Shown: piece by piece, positions 44,130 through 54,465 of the stretch | How positions within the stretch are numbered: the first letter of the stretch is position 1 | How the letters are laid out: the number at the start of each line of letters is the position of its first letter | DNA from: Dasania phycosphaerae | GTDB taxonomy: Bacteria; Pseudomonadota; Gammaproteobacteria; Pseudomonadales; Dasaniaceae | DNA length: 64,000 nucleotides | Direction: 5' to 3' | Assembly: GCF_026891035.1 (NCBI RefSeq) | Contig: NZ_JAPTGG010000009.1 | Coordinates: 1-64,000 of the forward strand | Program-made: the position numbers and the translations under genes | The notes under the pieces: generated by a model | Databases searched by the model: none | Told to the model about the DNA's origin: nothing | Seen by the model: only the letters and a program-made list of their open reading frames with translations

Positions 44130-44753
44130 ATGGTTACGATTTTTGAAGGTAGCGTTAATAATAACTGTGTTCGTTATGAGCATCATTCTTTAGTTATGTT
44201 CTATTTAGATCAGGCTCAGAGTTATGCTGATGTTGCTTTGAAAGCTCACTCTGATGGTACGCTTCAGTCGGATTCAATTGTAGCGATTATTTTTTCGGCG
44301 ATGTGTGTTGAGGCTTTCGTCAACGAGACAGCAGAAGGTCTTTTTAGAAAAGAAGATCTCGATGATTTTTCATTTCTGAGGGGCCAATTTAAGAAAAGAG
44401 GAAAGTCGTCATCTCTGGTTAAGAAATTAGCCCTCATTTTTTGGCAGGCTTTCCAGATTGATGCGCCTCGCTCACTGCTAGATTCAGTAGAGGAATTAGT
44501 CAAACTCAGAAATAATCTAGTGCATTACAAACTGACGGATACCGCTACTAAATTCGTCTATCCGCCGTTAGTTCAGAGAGAGAGTTCGGGCGGAGAAATG
44601 ATGACCGTTGTTGAATTTGTTCAGGAGCCTAAGGCAGTTATCGCGCCATTTGTACAAGCCGTCACTGGGAGTGCGGCTAAAAGAAGTCTTGATGCTGCAA
44701 TTTCAGTCTTAGACTTTTGGAATGAAAACATCAATGATAGAGAAGAGGGTTAG
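44130..44753 (+). CDS. Hypothetical protein with HEPN-like motif
   Basis: This 207-residue, mostly helical protein has a central ELVKLRNNLVHYKL containing R-N-x3-H, the R-x4-H motif of HEPN ribonuclease domains. The first helix region (SLVMFYLDQAQSYADVALKAH) and MCVEAFVNETAE also fit HEPN proteins, which are often toxins or defence effectors. It follows the preceding unknown gene by 74 bp in the same direction. The HEPN call rests on one motif and predicted helices. The function is unknown. Confidence 0.65.
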   Translation: MVTIFEGSVNNNCVRYEHHSLVMFYLDQAQSYADVALKAHSDGTLQSDSIVAIIFSAMCVEAFVNETAEGLFRKEDLDDFSFLRGQFKKRGKSSSLVKKLALIFWQAFQIDAPRSLLDSVEELVKLRNNLVHYKLTDTATKFVYPPLVQRESSGGEMMTVVEFVQEPKAVIAPFVQAVTGSAAKRSLDAAISVLDFWNENINDREEG

Positions 44754-44980
44754 TAAGGCCATAGCTCTTAAAAAAACAACCATGAACAATCAGCAGCTAT
44801 CGAGCTCTGATAATTGTATCCTAAATCACATCCGCTACCCCCCCCAACATCCCAAAAAGCTTTATTCCCAATATAGGTCTATAGTTAAGCCACTATAATC
44901 ACCCCATTAACCAGCAGTAATAAGGGTTTAAACCGAGCCACTAGCGCCACAGGCCATGCTCATCACCAAAGGTTCGTTTG

Positions 44981-47900
44981 ATGTCTATCACCGTTGCCTT
45001 AAACCACAAAACCCACTACAAGTACGACCGCAAGGTGGCGCTGTCGCCCCATGTGTTTCGTTTGCGGCCAGCGGCGCATAGCCGTACTCAGATACAGGCC
45101 TATACCCTAAACATTATCCCCAAAAACCATTTTATTAGCTGGCAGCAAGACCCTTTTGGTAACTATTTAGCGCGGGTGGTTTTTCCAGAAAAAACCGATG
45201 AGTTTTCCTTTGAGGTGGATGTAATCGCCCAGCTGTTGGCGATTAACCCCTTTGACTTTTTTGTGGAGGAATATGCCGAGGAATATCCCTTTGCCTATGA
45301 GCCGCAACTTAAAAAAGAACTAACCCCTTATTTTGAATGTGAAGACAATAGCCCAGAGCTATTAGCTTGGCTTAAGCCCTTTAGGGAGCATAAGGGCAAT
45401 ACCGTCTCGTTTTTAGTGAGCCTTAATTCGGCCTTACAAAAACACATAGCCTATACCATACGGCTGGAAGCAGGGGTGCAAAGCTGCGCCGAAACCCTCA
45501 CTAAAAAAACCGGCTCTTGTCGTGACTCCGCTTGGGTATTAGTGCAGGCCTTGCGCCATTTAGGTTTGGCGGCGCGTTTTGTTTCCGGTTACTTGGTGCA
45601 GTTAGCTTCAGATGTGGCATCGCTGGATGGCCCCAGTGGCCCAGCCGAAGACTTTACCGATTTGCATGCCTGGGTAGAGGCCTATGTGCCCGGCGCAGGT
45701 TGGATAGGGCTGGACCCCACCTCGGGCATTTTTGCGGGTGAAGGCCATATACCGCTGGCCTGCACCGCCCATTATAAAAGTGCGGCACCGGTTACTGGCG
45801 GCACCGATGAGTGCGAGGTGGAATTCAGTTTTAGTAATAGCGTCACCCGCATACATGAAGACCCACGGGTAACCAAACCCTATAGCGAACAGCAGTGGCA
45901 GGCCATAGATCAGCTGGGTGACTATGTGGATGGCCTGCTGCAAAAATACGATACCCGCTTGACCATGGGCGGTGAACCTACTTTTGTTTCTATAGACGAT
46001 ATGGAGGCCGATGAGTGGAACACCACCGCCGATGGCCCTCACAAGCGTAAGCTTGCGGAAGATTTACTACTGCGCCTGCAAACACAATTTGCTCCCGGTG
46101 GCTTTCGCCATTATGGCCAGGGCAAGTGGTATCCGGGCGAACCTTTGCCGCGTTGGCAGCGGGCCTGTTACTGGCGGCGTGATCAACAGCCCATTTGGCA
46201 GGATGCTGCGTTGCAGGCCAGCTTAGAAAAAGACTATGGCGCCAAGCTAGAGCATGCTACTGCCTTTATTAATGCTTTAAGCAGTATCTTGGGATTGGAT
46301 GCCAGTTATATTAAACCCGCCTATGAAGATGGCCTGTATTTTTTATGGCTGGAGGGCAATCAACCCGCCAGCCTAGACCCGACTAAAGCCCATTTAAAAG
46401 ATTCGCGCGAGCGGCAAAAACTCGCGCAAGTGCTCAATGCTGATTTAGGCAAGGCGGTGGGCTATGTGTTGCCCCTGGCTTGGGATTTAAGCCTACAAGG
46501 CTGGCGCAGCAGCCGCTGGCAGTTGCGGCGTGAACATTTGTTTTTAATACCGGGTGATTCCGCCATGGGCCTGCGGCTACCTTTAGAGCGTGTTTATGGC
46601 CAAGCGCCCAAACCTGAGGAGGCGCTACAGCCGCGGGATTTATTTGAAACCGTAGTGCCTTTGCCTAGCAGCTTTAGCCAGCCAGCCTCGTTAAGTGCTA
46701 ACACTAAAGAGCTTAAAGAGCCCATTAAAAAACCAACCGCTAAGGCTGGGCCTGAAAAAAAATCTAACACTAGTGAGAATGTATTAACCGCGCTGGCGGT
46801 AGAGCCACGGGATGGAAAATTATTTATTTTTATGCCGCCGCTGGCTTACCTAGAGCATTACTTAAGTTTACTCGCCGCCATAGAGCAATGCGCCAAAGCT
46901 ATTAATATGCCAGTGCTTATCGAAGGCTATGGGCCGCCCGCTGATAATAGGCTGAGTAAATTTGCCGTCACCCCAGACCCGGGAGTAATAGAAGTTAACA
47001 TACACCCCGCAGCCGATTGGCAGGGCTTAAAAGATATTACCCACACGCTATACGCCGAGGCCAGGCTGGCGCGGCTAGGCACCGAAAAATTTATGCTAGA
47101 TGGCCGCCACTCCGGCACGGGCGGCGGCAACCACGTTACCCTAGGTGGCGCTACCCCAGCCGATAGCCCCATGTTGCGCAGGCCCGATGTGCTGCGCAGT
47201 TTAATTACTTATTGGCAGCATCACCCCGGTTTATCCTATTTGTTTTCGGGTTTGTTTATAGGCCCTACCAGCCAGGCACCGCGGGTGGACGAGGGGCGCC
47301 ATGAGTATTTATATGAGTTAGAAACTGCCTTTAGCCAAATCCCCAAGGGTGAAGTACCACAGCCTTGGCTAGTGGATAGATTGCTGCGCCATTTGTTGGT
47401 AGATATTACCGGCAACACTCACCGCTCCGAGTTTTGTATAGATAAACTTTACTCCCCCGACAGCGCCACCGGGCGCATGGGCTTGGTGGAGTTTCGCGCC
47501 TTTGAAATGCCACCGCACCCGCGTATGAGCTTGGTGCAAATGTTATTGCTGCGTACCTTGGTGGCTCGTTTTTGGCAGCAGCCTTACCATCATCCCTTGG
47601 TGCGCTGGGGCACTGAACTGCACGATAGGTTTTTACTGCCCCATTATGTGTGGGCCGATATACAGGATATTACCGAGGATTTAAAACAGGCGGGTTTTGA
47701 TTTTAAAGCCGAGTGGCTGTTCCCCTTTTTAGAGTTTCGTTTTCCTGTGTATGGCCGCCGCCAAATTAAAGACATAAGCATAGAGTTGCGCACCGCCATA
47801 GAGCCTTGGCATGTATTAGGGGAGGAGGTGAGCAGCAGTGGCACTTCGCGCTTTGTAGACTCATCCATAGAGCGCCTGCAAGTTAAAGTCAGTGGCCTAA

Positions 47901-48355
47901 CCGATAGCCGCTATATCCTGTCGTGTAACGGTTACCGACTGCCGTTAATGAATACCGGAGTGCAGGGTGAGTATGTGGCTGGGGTGCGGTTTCGGGCCTG
48001 GCAGCCGCCTTCGGCTTTGCACCCTATGATACCCGTGCACTCACCGCTGGTTATAGACTTAATTGATACCTGGTCGGGCAGGGCGGTAGGCGGTTGCACT
48101 TATCATGTTAGCCACCCCGGTGGTCGTCATTTTGAAACCTTCCCGGTCAATAGTTTAGAGGCCGAAGGCCGCCGCTTGGCGCGCTTTTGGGATATAGGCT
48201 ACACCCCCGGCAACTTGGCAGCCCAGTTCTCAGGCCTAAGCAGTGCGGGCTATTTTACAGCCCAAGGCTCAACGCCGGGGCCTATAGCGCCGCCCGAAGA
48301 TATTATTGAGCCCGAGTACCCGCACACACTGGATTTGCGGCGGGTAAATATATAA
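44981..48355 (+). CDS. Transglutaminase-like / DUF2126 fusion protein
   Basis: This 1124-residue cytoplasmic protein has an N-terminal transglutaminase beta domain (about 4-90) and a transglutaminase-like core (about 165-270). The core's catalytic Cys is in TGSCRDSAWVLVQALRHLGL and the His/Asp are in DLHAWVEAYVPGAGWIGLDPTSG. A long DUF2126 region (from about 290) follows, with LTMGGEPTFVSIDD, GRHSGTGGGNHVTLGG and EFRAFEMPPHPRM. It leads a six-gene cluster of transglutaminase, ATP-grasp and alpha-E proteins. ATG 44981 is preferred to TTG 44978. The family is predicted to cleave or transfer amide bonds on small peptides; no substrate is known to me. Confidence 0.88.
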   Translation: MSITVALNHKTHYKYDRKVALSPHVFRLRPAAHSRTQIQAYTLNIIPKNHFISWQQDPFGNYLARVVFPEKTDEFSFEVDVIAQLLAINPFDFFVEEYAEEYPFAYEPQLKKELTPYFECEDNSPELLAWLKPFREHKGNTVSFLVSLNSALQKHIAYTIRLEAGVQSCAETLTKKTGSCRDSAWVLVQALRHLGLAARFVSGYLVQLASDVASLDGPSGPAEDFTDLHAWVEAYVPGAGWIGLDPTSGIFAGEGHIPLACTAHYKSAAPVTGGTDECEVEFSFSNSVTRIHEDPRVTKPYSEQQWQAIDQLGDYVDGLLQKYDTRLTMGGEPTFVSIDDMEADEWNTTADGPHKRKLAEDLLLRLQTQFAPGGFRHYGQGKWYPGEPLPRWQRACYWRRDQQPIWQDAALQASLEKDYGAKLEHATAFINALSSILGLDASYIKPAYEDGLYFLWLEGNQPASLDPTKAHLKDSRERQKLAQVLNADLGKAVGYVLPLAWDLSLQGWRSSRWQLRREHLFLIPGDSAMGLRLPLERVYGQAPKPEEALQPRDLFETVVPLPSSFSQPASLSANTKELKEPIKKPTAKAGPEKKSNTSENVLTALAVEPRDGKLFIFMPPLAYLEHYLSLLAAIEQCAKAINMPVLIEGYGPPADNRLSKFAVTPDPGVIEVNIHPAADWQGLKDITHTLYAEARLARLGTEKFMLDGRHSGTGGGNHVTLGGATPADSPMLRRPDVLRSLITYWQHHPGLSYLFSGLFIGPTSQAPRVDEGRHEYLYELETAFSQIPKGEVPQPWLVDRLLRHLLVDITGNTHRSEFCIDKLYSPDSATGRMGLVEFRAFEMPPHPRMSLVQMLLLRTLVARFWQQPYHHPLVRWGTELHDRFLLPHYVWADIQDITEDLKQAGFDFKAEWLFPFLEFRFPVYGRRQIKDISIELRTAIEPWHVLGEEVSSSGTSRFVDSSIERLQVKVSGLTDSRYILSCNGYRLPLMNTGVQGEYVAGVRFRAWQPPSALHPMIPVHSPLVIDLIDTWSGRAVGGCTYHVSHPGGRHFETFPVNSLEAEGRRLARFWDIGYTPGNLAAQFSGLSSAGYFTAQGSTPGPIAPPEDIIEPEYPHTLDLRRVNI

Positions 48356-48527
48356 GTGGCCGTTTAAACCGGCCTGTGGGTTTGCTGGCTTAAACACTGC
48401 CAACTAGACTTTACTGCGGGTATAGAACTACAGCTAAAAAAACAAGAAAACACTATTAGCCATAAAGCGTTTAAATTGATTCAAGTAGTAGCAGTTGTAA
48501 CGATAATCACCACAGAAGGATTAACGA

Positions 48528-51092
48528 TTGACTGATGAAGCCGAGGTAGCAACTCTAGGTTCGCAATTAAGCAGTGGCTATGGTGCATTGCAGGGCGCGG
48601 CCTATGATGAAATGTGGTCTAAGGAGGCAGGCCAAACCCTAGAGCATTGGCGGCCATTAATTCGCTCTTTAGAAGCCGTAGGCGATAAGGAATTGCAGCG
48701 CAGGCATATGGAGGCGCAGCGGTTGTTACGTGAAAATGGCGTTAACTACAATGTTTACCACGATGCCGATGAGTTTTCGCAAACTTGGCAGTTAGATACC
48801 GTACCTTTATTAGTGCCGCAAAAAGATTGGGATCAGCGCGAGCAGGCACTGGCGCAAAGGGCGACATTATTTAATCTTATTTTGCAGGACCTCTACGGCG
48901 AACGCCGCCTGGTTAAAGAGGGCTTAATCCCCGCCAAGTTACTGTATAGCAATAAACATTTTTTACGCCCCTGTTATAACCTGCCTCAAGAGGCCAGCGC
49001 GCTGACCTTTTATTCTTGCGACTTGTCGCGCGGCCCTAATGGCCAGATGTGGGTGCTGTCCGATCGTACGCAAACACCTTCAGGTGCGGGCTACGCGCTA
49101 GAAAACCGTATAGTGATGACGCGTTTATTTCCCGATACCTTTAGGGAAATTCAAGTGCATAGGCTGTCGTTATTTTTTCGCACGGTGCGGGAAAGCCTTA
49201 GCAAGTTAACCCCTAACCGCGAAGACCCACGCATAGTCGTACTTACCCCCGGCCCCGATAGCGAAACCTATTTTGAACACGCCTACCTAGCCTCTTACCT
49301 GGGCTACCATTTAGTGCAAGGCAACGACTTGGCGGTTAAGGATGGCAAGGTCTGGCTTAAATCCTTAGAGGGCTTAAAGCAGGTTGATATAATTTTTCGG
49401 CGTTTAGACGATAGTGACTGCGACCCCTTGGAGCTGAGTGAAAGCTCCAAACTAGGCATACCCGGTTTATTACAAGCCGTGCGTGAAAAACAAGTGGTGA
49501 TTGCCAATCCCTTGGGTTCAGGCGTATTAGAAAGCCCAGGTTTATTACCTTTTTTACCCGCTATCGCCAAAAGCTTATTAGGGGAAGAGTTAAAAATCCC
49601 CTCTGTGGCAACCTGGTGGTGCGGGCAGGAGAAAGAGTTGCAATATGTGTTGGATAATTTACCTAAGCTGGTGATTAAATCCATTAGCGAAAGGCACTCG
49701 GGAGTTTTTTGCCAAGCATTAGATAAAGCACAGTTAGATGAGCTGCGCTCACGCATAAAACGCAATCCCCATTTATATGTGGGGCAAGAGCATTTACATT
49801 TTTCTACGGCGCCCACCCTCATTGATAATGTGCTTAAGCCTAGGCTGAGTGTTATGCGCAGTTTTTTGGTGGCAACCGAAACTGGCTATGCCGCTATGCC
49901 GGGCGGCTTAACCCGGGTAGCACGTAAAGCCGATAGTTTTTTAGTGTCTGATGCGCAGGGCGGCATTAGCAAAGATACTTGGATACTCAATGATGCCCCC
50001 GATAAGCAATTAAGAGTATGGCCACAAATTGTTCATACGGGTCAATTTGATAATGAAGAGGAAGAAGTGTTACCCAGCCGCGCCGCCGAAAACTTATATT
50101 GGGTGGGGCGTTATATAGAACGTAGCGAAAGTACTGCAAGGTTACTGCGTACCGTTATTGCCAACCTTAATGATACTGATGACTATGGCGACGACAGCGA
50201 CAAAGCCTGCCTGCACATACTACTGCAAGCCCTAACCACTATGACAGGTACGGTACCGGGCTTTCTTGGTGATAAAAGTACATTGTTAAATCAACCCTTT
50301 GATGAGCTTAAATCCCTGATCTTGGATAGCAAACGCATGGGCGGTTTGGCTCAGGTATTAAACAGTTTTGTGCGTTCGGCCTTTAGCGTACGTGATTTAT
50401 GGTCTAATGATACTTGGCGCACCATAGATGATATAGACGAAGAGTTTAATCAATCACAAGCAGAACCCATTAATTTATATTCCTTACACAGTCGTTTAGA
50501 TGAAGCCGTGTCTTATATTATGGCCTTTATAGGTTTGGCCGGTGAGAGCATGTCGCATGATAATAGCTGGCATTTACTGGATATAGGCAGGCGCATAGAA
50601 CGGGTATTAATGCAGCTTAAACTACTGCGCTTTTGTTTAACTGAAACTCAAGACAAAGTGGTAGAGCATTTGCTGTTGGAGTCCTTGCTAAATACGCAGG
50701 AAAGTTTAATTACCCATAGGCGGCGTTATAGAAAATCGCAAAGTATAGAAACAGCCTTGGAGTTATTGTTATTGGATCCAACAAACCCACGCTCCTTAGC
50801 TTTTCAAGTTTTTCGTATAGAGCAATTTGTTAATGGTTTACCACGCAGCAATAAAAAACAGCATTTAGATGAAGAGCAGCGGCTATGTTTGCTGGCCACT
50901 ACCCGTGTCAGGGTTGCTAGGGCCAGTGATTTAATCGCAGTCAATGGCAGTGAGCGTACCGAGCTAAAACTATTTCTTGATGAGATAGAACAAACCATTA
51001 CAGCGCTGGCAAAATCTTTACACCATACCTACTTTAGTCATACCCAAAGTGCGCAGCAGCTAACCACTATACGCCTGGAGATAGCGCCATGA
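48528..51092 (+). CDS. Circularly permuted ATP-grasp / alpha-E domain fusion
   Basis: The 854-residue protein has an N-terminal circularly permuted ATP-grasp ligase (about 70-490; NVYHDADE, LLVPQKDWD, LYGERRLVKEGLIP, VVLTPGPDSETYFEHAYLA). It is joined to an alpha-helical alpha-E (DUF403) domain (about 515-850; PSRAAENLYWVGRYIERSESTARLLR). ATP-grasp enzymes of this class are predicted amide ligases and alpha-E its partner. TTG 48528 after AGAAGGA is the likely start; no ATG lies close. The same two domains occur again as separate genes 51990 and 53445. Confidence 0.88.
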   Translation: MTDEAEVATLGSQLSSGYGALQGAAYDEMWSKEAGQTLEHWRPLIRSLEAVGDKELQRRHMEAQRLLRENGVNYNVYHDADEFSQTWQLDTVPLLVPQKDWDQREQALAQRATLFNLILQDLYGERRLVKEGLIPAKLLYSNKHFLRPCYNLPQEASALTFYSCDLSRGPNGQMWVLSDRTQTPSGAGYALENRIVMTRLFPDTFREIQVHRLSLFFRTVRESLSKLTPNREDPRIVVLTPGPDSETYFEHAYLASYLGYHLVQGNDLAVKDGKVWLKSLEGLKQVDIIFRRLDDSDCDPLELSESSKLGIPGLLQAVREKQVVIANPLGSGVLESPGLLPFLPAIAKSLLGEELKIPSVATWWCGQEKELQYVLDNLPKLVIKSISERHSGVFCQALDKAQLDELRSRIKRNPHLYVGQEHLHFSTAPTLIDNVLKPRLSVMRSFLVATETGYAAMPGGLTRVARKADSFLVSDAQGGISKDTWILNDAPDKQLRVWPQIVHTGQFDNEEEEVLPSRAAENLYWVGRYIERSESTARLLRTVIANLNDTDDYGDDSDKACLHILLQALTTMTGTVPGFLGDKSTLLNQPFDELKSLILDSKRMGGLAQVLNSFVRSAFSVRDLWSNDTWRTIDDIDEEFNQSQAEPINLYSLHSRLDEAVSYIMAFIGLAGESMSHDNSWHLLDIGRRIERVLMQLKLLRFCLTETQDKVVEHLLLESLLNTQESLITHRRRYRKSQSIETALELLLLDPTNPRSLAFQVFRIEQFVNGLPRSNKKQHLDEEQRLCLLATTRVRVARASDLIAVNGSERTELKLFLDEIEQTITALAKSLHHTYFSHTQSAQQLTTIRLEIAP

Positions 51093-51988
51093 AGTATCGT
51101 GTTAGTCACACCAGTAAATATATTTATAGTGAGTCAGTCAGCCGCTGCCATAATGAGGTGCGCATGACGCCGCTAAATAATCGTAACCAAAGTGTAGAAA
51201 AAACCAAAACTAAAATATTCCCTATGCCACAAAAAACCTTTGAGCGCATAGATTATTTTGGTAACAAGGTTATTGGTTTTGATATACACAGGGAGCATAA
51301 AAAACTCACCGTTACTGTCATCAGCGAGGTGCAAACCCTGCCACCAGCTAAGCCCAGTGCCGAGTTTGAGAAAATGCCCTGGAATCAAGTGCGCGACATG
51401 ATGCACAGCTCCAGCAATAGCCTGGACATACTGGCTAAAGAGTATTTATTGGCTTCGCCGCTAGTGCCCTTGGAAGATGAGATACAGACCTATGCGGCAC
51501 TCTCTTTCCCCGAGGGCAGGCCTATTTTTGAGGCCTTACAAGATTTAACCAAACGCATTTATAAAGATTTTAAATACGAGCCAGGTTTTACCACCATTAG
51601 CACACCGCTGGCCGAGCTTATGCAGCATAGAAAGGGCGTGTGTCAGGACTTTGCCCATTTAGAGATAGCCTGTGTACGCAGCATGAATTTACCCGCTGCT
51701 TATGTCAGTGGTTATCTGGAAACCGACCCGCCTCCCGGCAAAGTTAAGCTAGTAGGCTCGGATGCCTCCCATGCTTGGTTGACTGTTTATATCCCCGGTT
51801 TTGGTTGGCAGGACTTAGACCCTACTAACAACCAACAACCCAATGAGCGTTACGTGACCGTTGCGGTGGGGCGTGATTATGCCGATGTCACTCCTTTAAA
51901 AGGCGTTATTTATGGCGGTGGTGCGCATAAGCTAGAAGTAAAAGTAGATGTGGCGCCTATGGCTATGGCCCATCAGGAGGGGGCATGA
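51089..51988 (+). CDS. Transglutaminase-like protease/transferase, second copy
   Basis: The 299-residue protein has an N-terminal beta domain (YRVSHTSKYIYSESVSRCHNEVRMTP) and a transglutaminase core with the nucleophile in KGVCQDFAHLEIACVRSMNLPAAYVSGYL and His/Asp in DASHAWLTVYIPGFGWQDLDPTNN. No signal peptide is present, so it acts in the cytoplasm. ATGA overlap with the preceding fusion gene shows translational coupling. It may process the product of the ATP-grasp ligase. Confidence 0.9.
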   Translation: MKYRVSHTSKYIYSESVSRCHNEVRMTPLNNRNQSVEKTKTKIFPMPQKTFERIDYFGNKVIGFDIHREHKKLTVTVISEVQTLPPAKPSAEFEKMPWNQVRDMMHSSSNSLDILAKEYLLASPLVPLEDEIQTYAALSFPEGRPIFEALQDLTKRIYKDFKYEPGFTTISTPLAELMQHRKGVCQDFAHLEIACVRSMNLPAAYVSGYLETDPPPGKVKLVGSDASHAWLTVYIPGFGWQDLDPTNNQQPNERYVTVAVGRDYADVTPLKGVIYGGGAHKLEVKVDVAPMAMAHQEGA

Positions 51989-51989
51989 A

Positions 51990-53441
51990 ATGACCATAGA
52001 ATGGAAAAATTATCAGGCTGAAAAGTTTTATGATGAACTGATGATAGCCAGCAATAAAGCCCGCCCCTGTGGTAAAAAGCTGGCAAAGTATTTGGCCTCT
52101 TTATCTAATAGCGATTTGGAAACGTATCGCATCGCCACCGAGCTTTCTATTAAAGAAATAGGGGTTAGCTTTACCGTTTATAATCAAGAGGAGGGCTCTA
52201 TAGATAGAAGCTGGCCCCTGGATATATTTCCGCGCATTATGACTAAAACAGAATGGCAGAAAATAGAGGCAGGATTAAAACAGCGGGTACAAGCACTCAA
52301 TTTATTTATTGCTGACTTATACGGTGAACAGCGCATTTTAAAAGATGGCATAGTCCCCAAAGAAGTATTTAAAAATTCCAAAAACTTTCGCGAGCAGTGC
52401 ATAGGGGTTAAACCGCCCTTAGGTATTTGGGCGCATATATGCGGCAGTGATTTGGTGCGTGATAAAGATGGGGTGATGTATGTGTTAGAGGATAATCTTA
52501 GGGTACCCTCTGGTGTTTCATATATGTTAGAGAACCGCTTAGTGATGAAACGCGTATTTCCTGAGCTGTTTGAGGATTACAGTATCTTACCTGTAGATGA
52601 CTACCCCTCTAAGCTATTTGATATGCTAGCCTCTATTTCACCGCGCCCAGCTGATTACCCCGAGGTGGTGGTGTTAACGCCCGGCATTTATAACTCGGCC
52701 TATTTTGAGCATGCCTATTTAGCCCAGCAAATGGGCTGCGAGTTGGTTGAGGGCAGGGACCTGGTGGTACACGACGATGACTGCGTGTATATGCGTACCA
52801 TGCGCGGCCTTAAACGGGTAGATGTGATTTACCGCCGCATAGATGATTTATTTTTAGACCCAGAGGTATTTAATAAAGAGTCTACCTTAGGGGTGCCTGG
52901 GCTAATGCGCGCCTGGCGTAAAAACAATGTCGCTTTGGCCAACGCCCCCGGTGCAGGGGTGGCAGATGATAAGGTGGTGTATGCCTTTGTACCAAAAATT
53001 ATTCAATACTATTTAGGTGAGGAAATAAGCCTGCCTAATGTAAAAACCTATATCTGCATGTATGAGGAAGATAGAAAGTATGTGCTGGCAAACTTAGACA
53101 AGTTGGTGGTAAAACCAGCCAATGAATCCGGTGGCTACGGTATGTTGGTGGGGCCTTCCTCTACCAAAAAACAGCAAAAACAATTTGCGGAACTGATTAA
53201 GTCCAACCCCGGAAATTATATAGCCCAGCCTACCTTGAGCCTGTCTACCGTGCCTACCTTGGTTAAAAACAAAGTGGAGCCTCGTCATGTGGATATGCGC
53301 CCCTTTATTTTAAGCAGTGATAGGGTAGAGGTGACCACCGGCGGCCTTACTCGCGTGGCCTTGGTGAAAAACTCCTTGGTTGTTAACTCCTCCCAAGGTG
53401 GCGGCAGTAAGGATACTTGGATAGTGGATGAGGAGGCCTAG
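51990..53441 (+). CDS. Circularly permuted ATP-grasp protein (stand-alone)
   Basis: The 483-residue protein parallels the N-terminal half of the 48528 gene: FTVYNQEEGSIDRSWPLD, LFIADLYGEQRILKDGIVP, VVLTPGIYNSAYFEHAYLAQQMG, VKPANESGGYGMLVGP (nucleotide-binding loop) and GGLTRVALVKNSLVVNSSQGGGSKDTW at the end. It starts at ATG 51990, two bases after the preceding stop, with AGGAGGGGG upstream. It probably pairs with the alpha-E protein 3 bp downstream. Confidence 0.9.
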   Translation: MTIEWKNYQAEKFYDELMIASNKARPCGKKLAKYLASLSNSDLETYRIATELSIKEIGVSFTVYNQEEGSIDRSWPLDIFPRIMTKTEWQKIEAGLKQRVQALNLFIADLYGEQRILKDGIVPKEVFKNSKNFREQCIGVKPPLGIWAHICGSDLVRDKDGVMYVLEDNLRVPSGVSYMLENRLVMKRVFPELFEDYSILPVDDYPSKLFDMLASISPRPADYPEVVVLTPGIYNSAYFEHAYLAQQMGCELVEGRDLVVHDDDCVYMRTMRGLKRVDVIYRRIDDLFLDPEVFNKESTLGVPGLMRAWRKNNVALANAPGAGVADDKVVYAFVPKIIQYYLGEEISLPNVKTYICMYEEDRKYVLANLDKLVVKPANESGGYGMLVGPSSTKKQQKQFAELIKSNPGNYIAQPTLSLSTVPTLVKNKVEPRHVDMRPFILSSDRVEVTTGGLTRVALVKNSLVVNSSQGGGSKDTWIVDEEA

Positions 53442-53444
53442 TCT

Positions 53445-54404
53445 ATGCTCTCTCGCGTGGTTGAAATGATTTATTGGACGGCTAGATATTTAGAGCGCAC
53501 TGAAAATTTGGCCAGGCTGATTAACGTTAACTCCAATTTATTACTGGATTTACCCAAAAGCATTGCCCCAGGCTGGGAGCCTTTAATTAATATTACCGGC
53601 ACCAGAGAAAGCTATTTAGAACAGCACGATGATTTTAATGAGCGCACGGTGTTGGCTTATTTGGTTAACCAAAATAATAGCCCTTCGTCTTTGGCCAAAG
53701 CCTTATCAGGTGCCAGAGAGAGTGCCAGAACCATACGCGATGTGATTCCGCGAGAAAGCTGGGAGCAAATCAACGCCCTGTATCTCTATGCCAAAGACAA
53801 TAGTAATAAGGTTTTTGTTAAATCACAGCGCTTTGAGTACTTAAATAATATTATTTTACGCTGTCAAACTCTTAATGGCCTATTCGCCGGCACCATGAAC
53901 CAAGATGAGGGTTATTCATTTTTATTAATAGGCCGCAATTTGGAGCGCGCCGATATGACTACGCGTATTATTGATGTGCGCTCTGCTGATTTATTAGCGG
54001 ATGAAAATCAAAGCCTGCAGCCCTTTGATCTTATTCAATGGATGAGCGTTTTAAAATCTTTGTCGGCTTATCAAATGTATAGGCGTAGTATGCAGGTTAA
54101 AATTAATCGTTCGGCGGTATTAAAGTTTTTATTTCAATCAGAGGTATTCCCGCGTGCGCCTTATCACTGTATCGCCAAAGTAGAGTTTAGCACTATGGAT
54201 CTGCCTAATAATGAAGCCCCTCTGCGGCTTATAGGCAGAGTAAAGCGCGATTTAATTGATACAGATGTAGGTAACTTAGAGCAAGAAGCGTTGCATGAAT
54301 ATATAGACCAACTGCAACTCAGTTTTATTAATATAGGCGATGCTTTTAGCGAGCAATATTTTTTATCAGGCAATATGCAGCATCAGCAGCAGGCTGATTC
54401 ATGA
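53445..54404 (+). CDS. Alpha-E domain (DUF403) protein
   Basis: The 319-residue helical protein opens MLSRVVEMIYWTARYLERTENLARLINVNSNLLLDL, the alpha-E signature, and keeps the later GYSFLLIGRNLERADMTTRI motif. It is the separate counterpart of the C-terminal half of the 48528 fusion. The gap to the ATP-grasp gene is 3 bp. It is thought to cooperate with the ATP-grasp enzyme, but its chemistry is not known. Confidence 0.9.
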   Translation: MLSRVVEMIYWTARYLERTENLARLINVNSNLLLDLPKSIAPGWEPLINITGTRESYLEQHDDFNERTVLAYLVNQNNSPSSLAKALSGARESARTIRDVIPRESWEQINALYLYAKDNSNKVFVKSQRFEYLNNIILRCQTLNGLFAGTMNQDEGYSFLLIGRNLERADMTTRIIDVRSADLLADENQSLQPFDLIQWMSVLKSLSAYQMYRRSMQVKINRSAVLKFLFQSEVFPRAPYHCIAKVEFSTMDLPNNEAPLRLIGRVKRDLIDTDVGNLEQEALHEYIDQLQLSFINIGDAFSEQYFLSGNMQHQQQADS

Positions 54405-54465
54405 ACTTGGTTTCTACGATAAGTTTTTAGCCAGTTATTCAAAAACGAATAAGGATGCATCAGCG

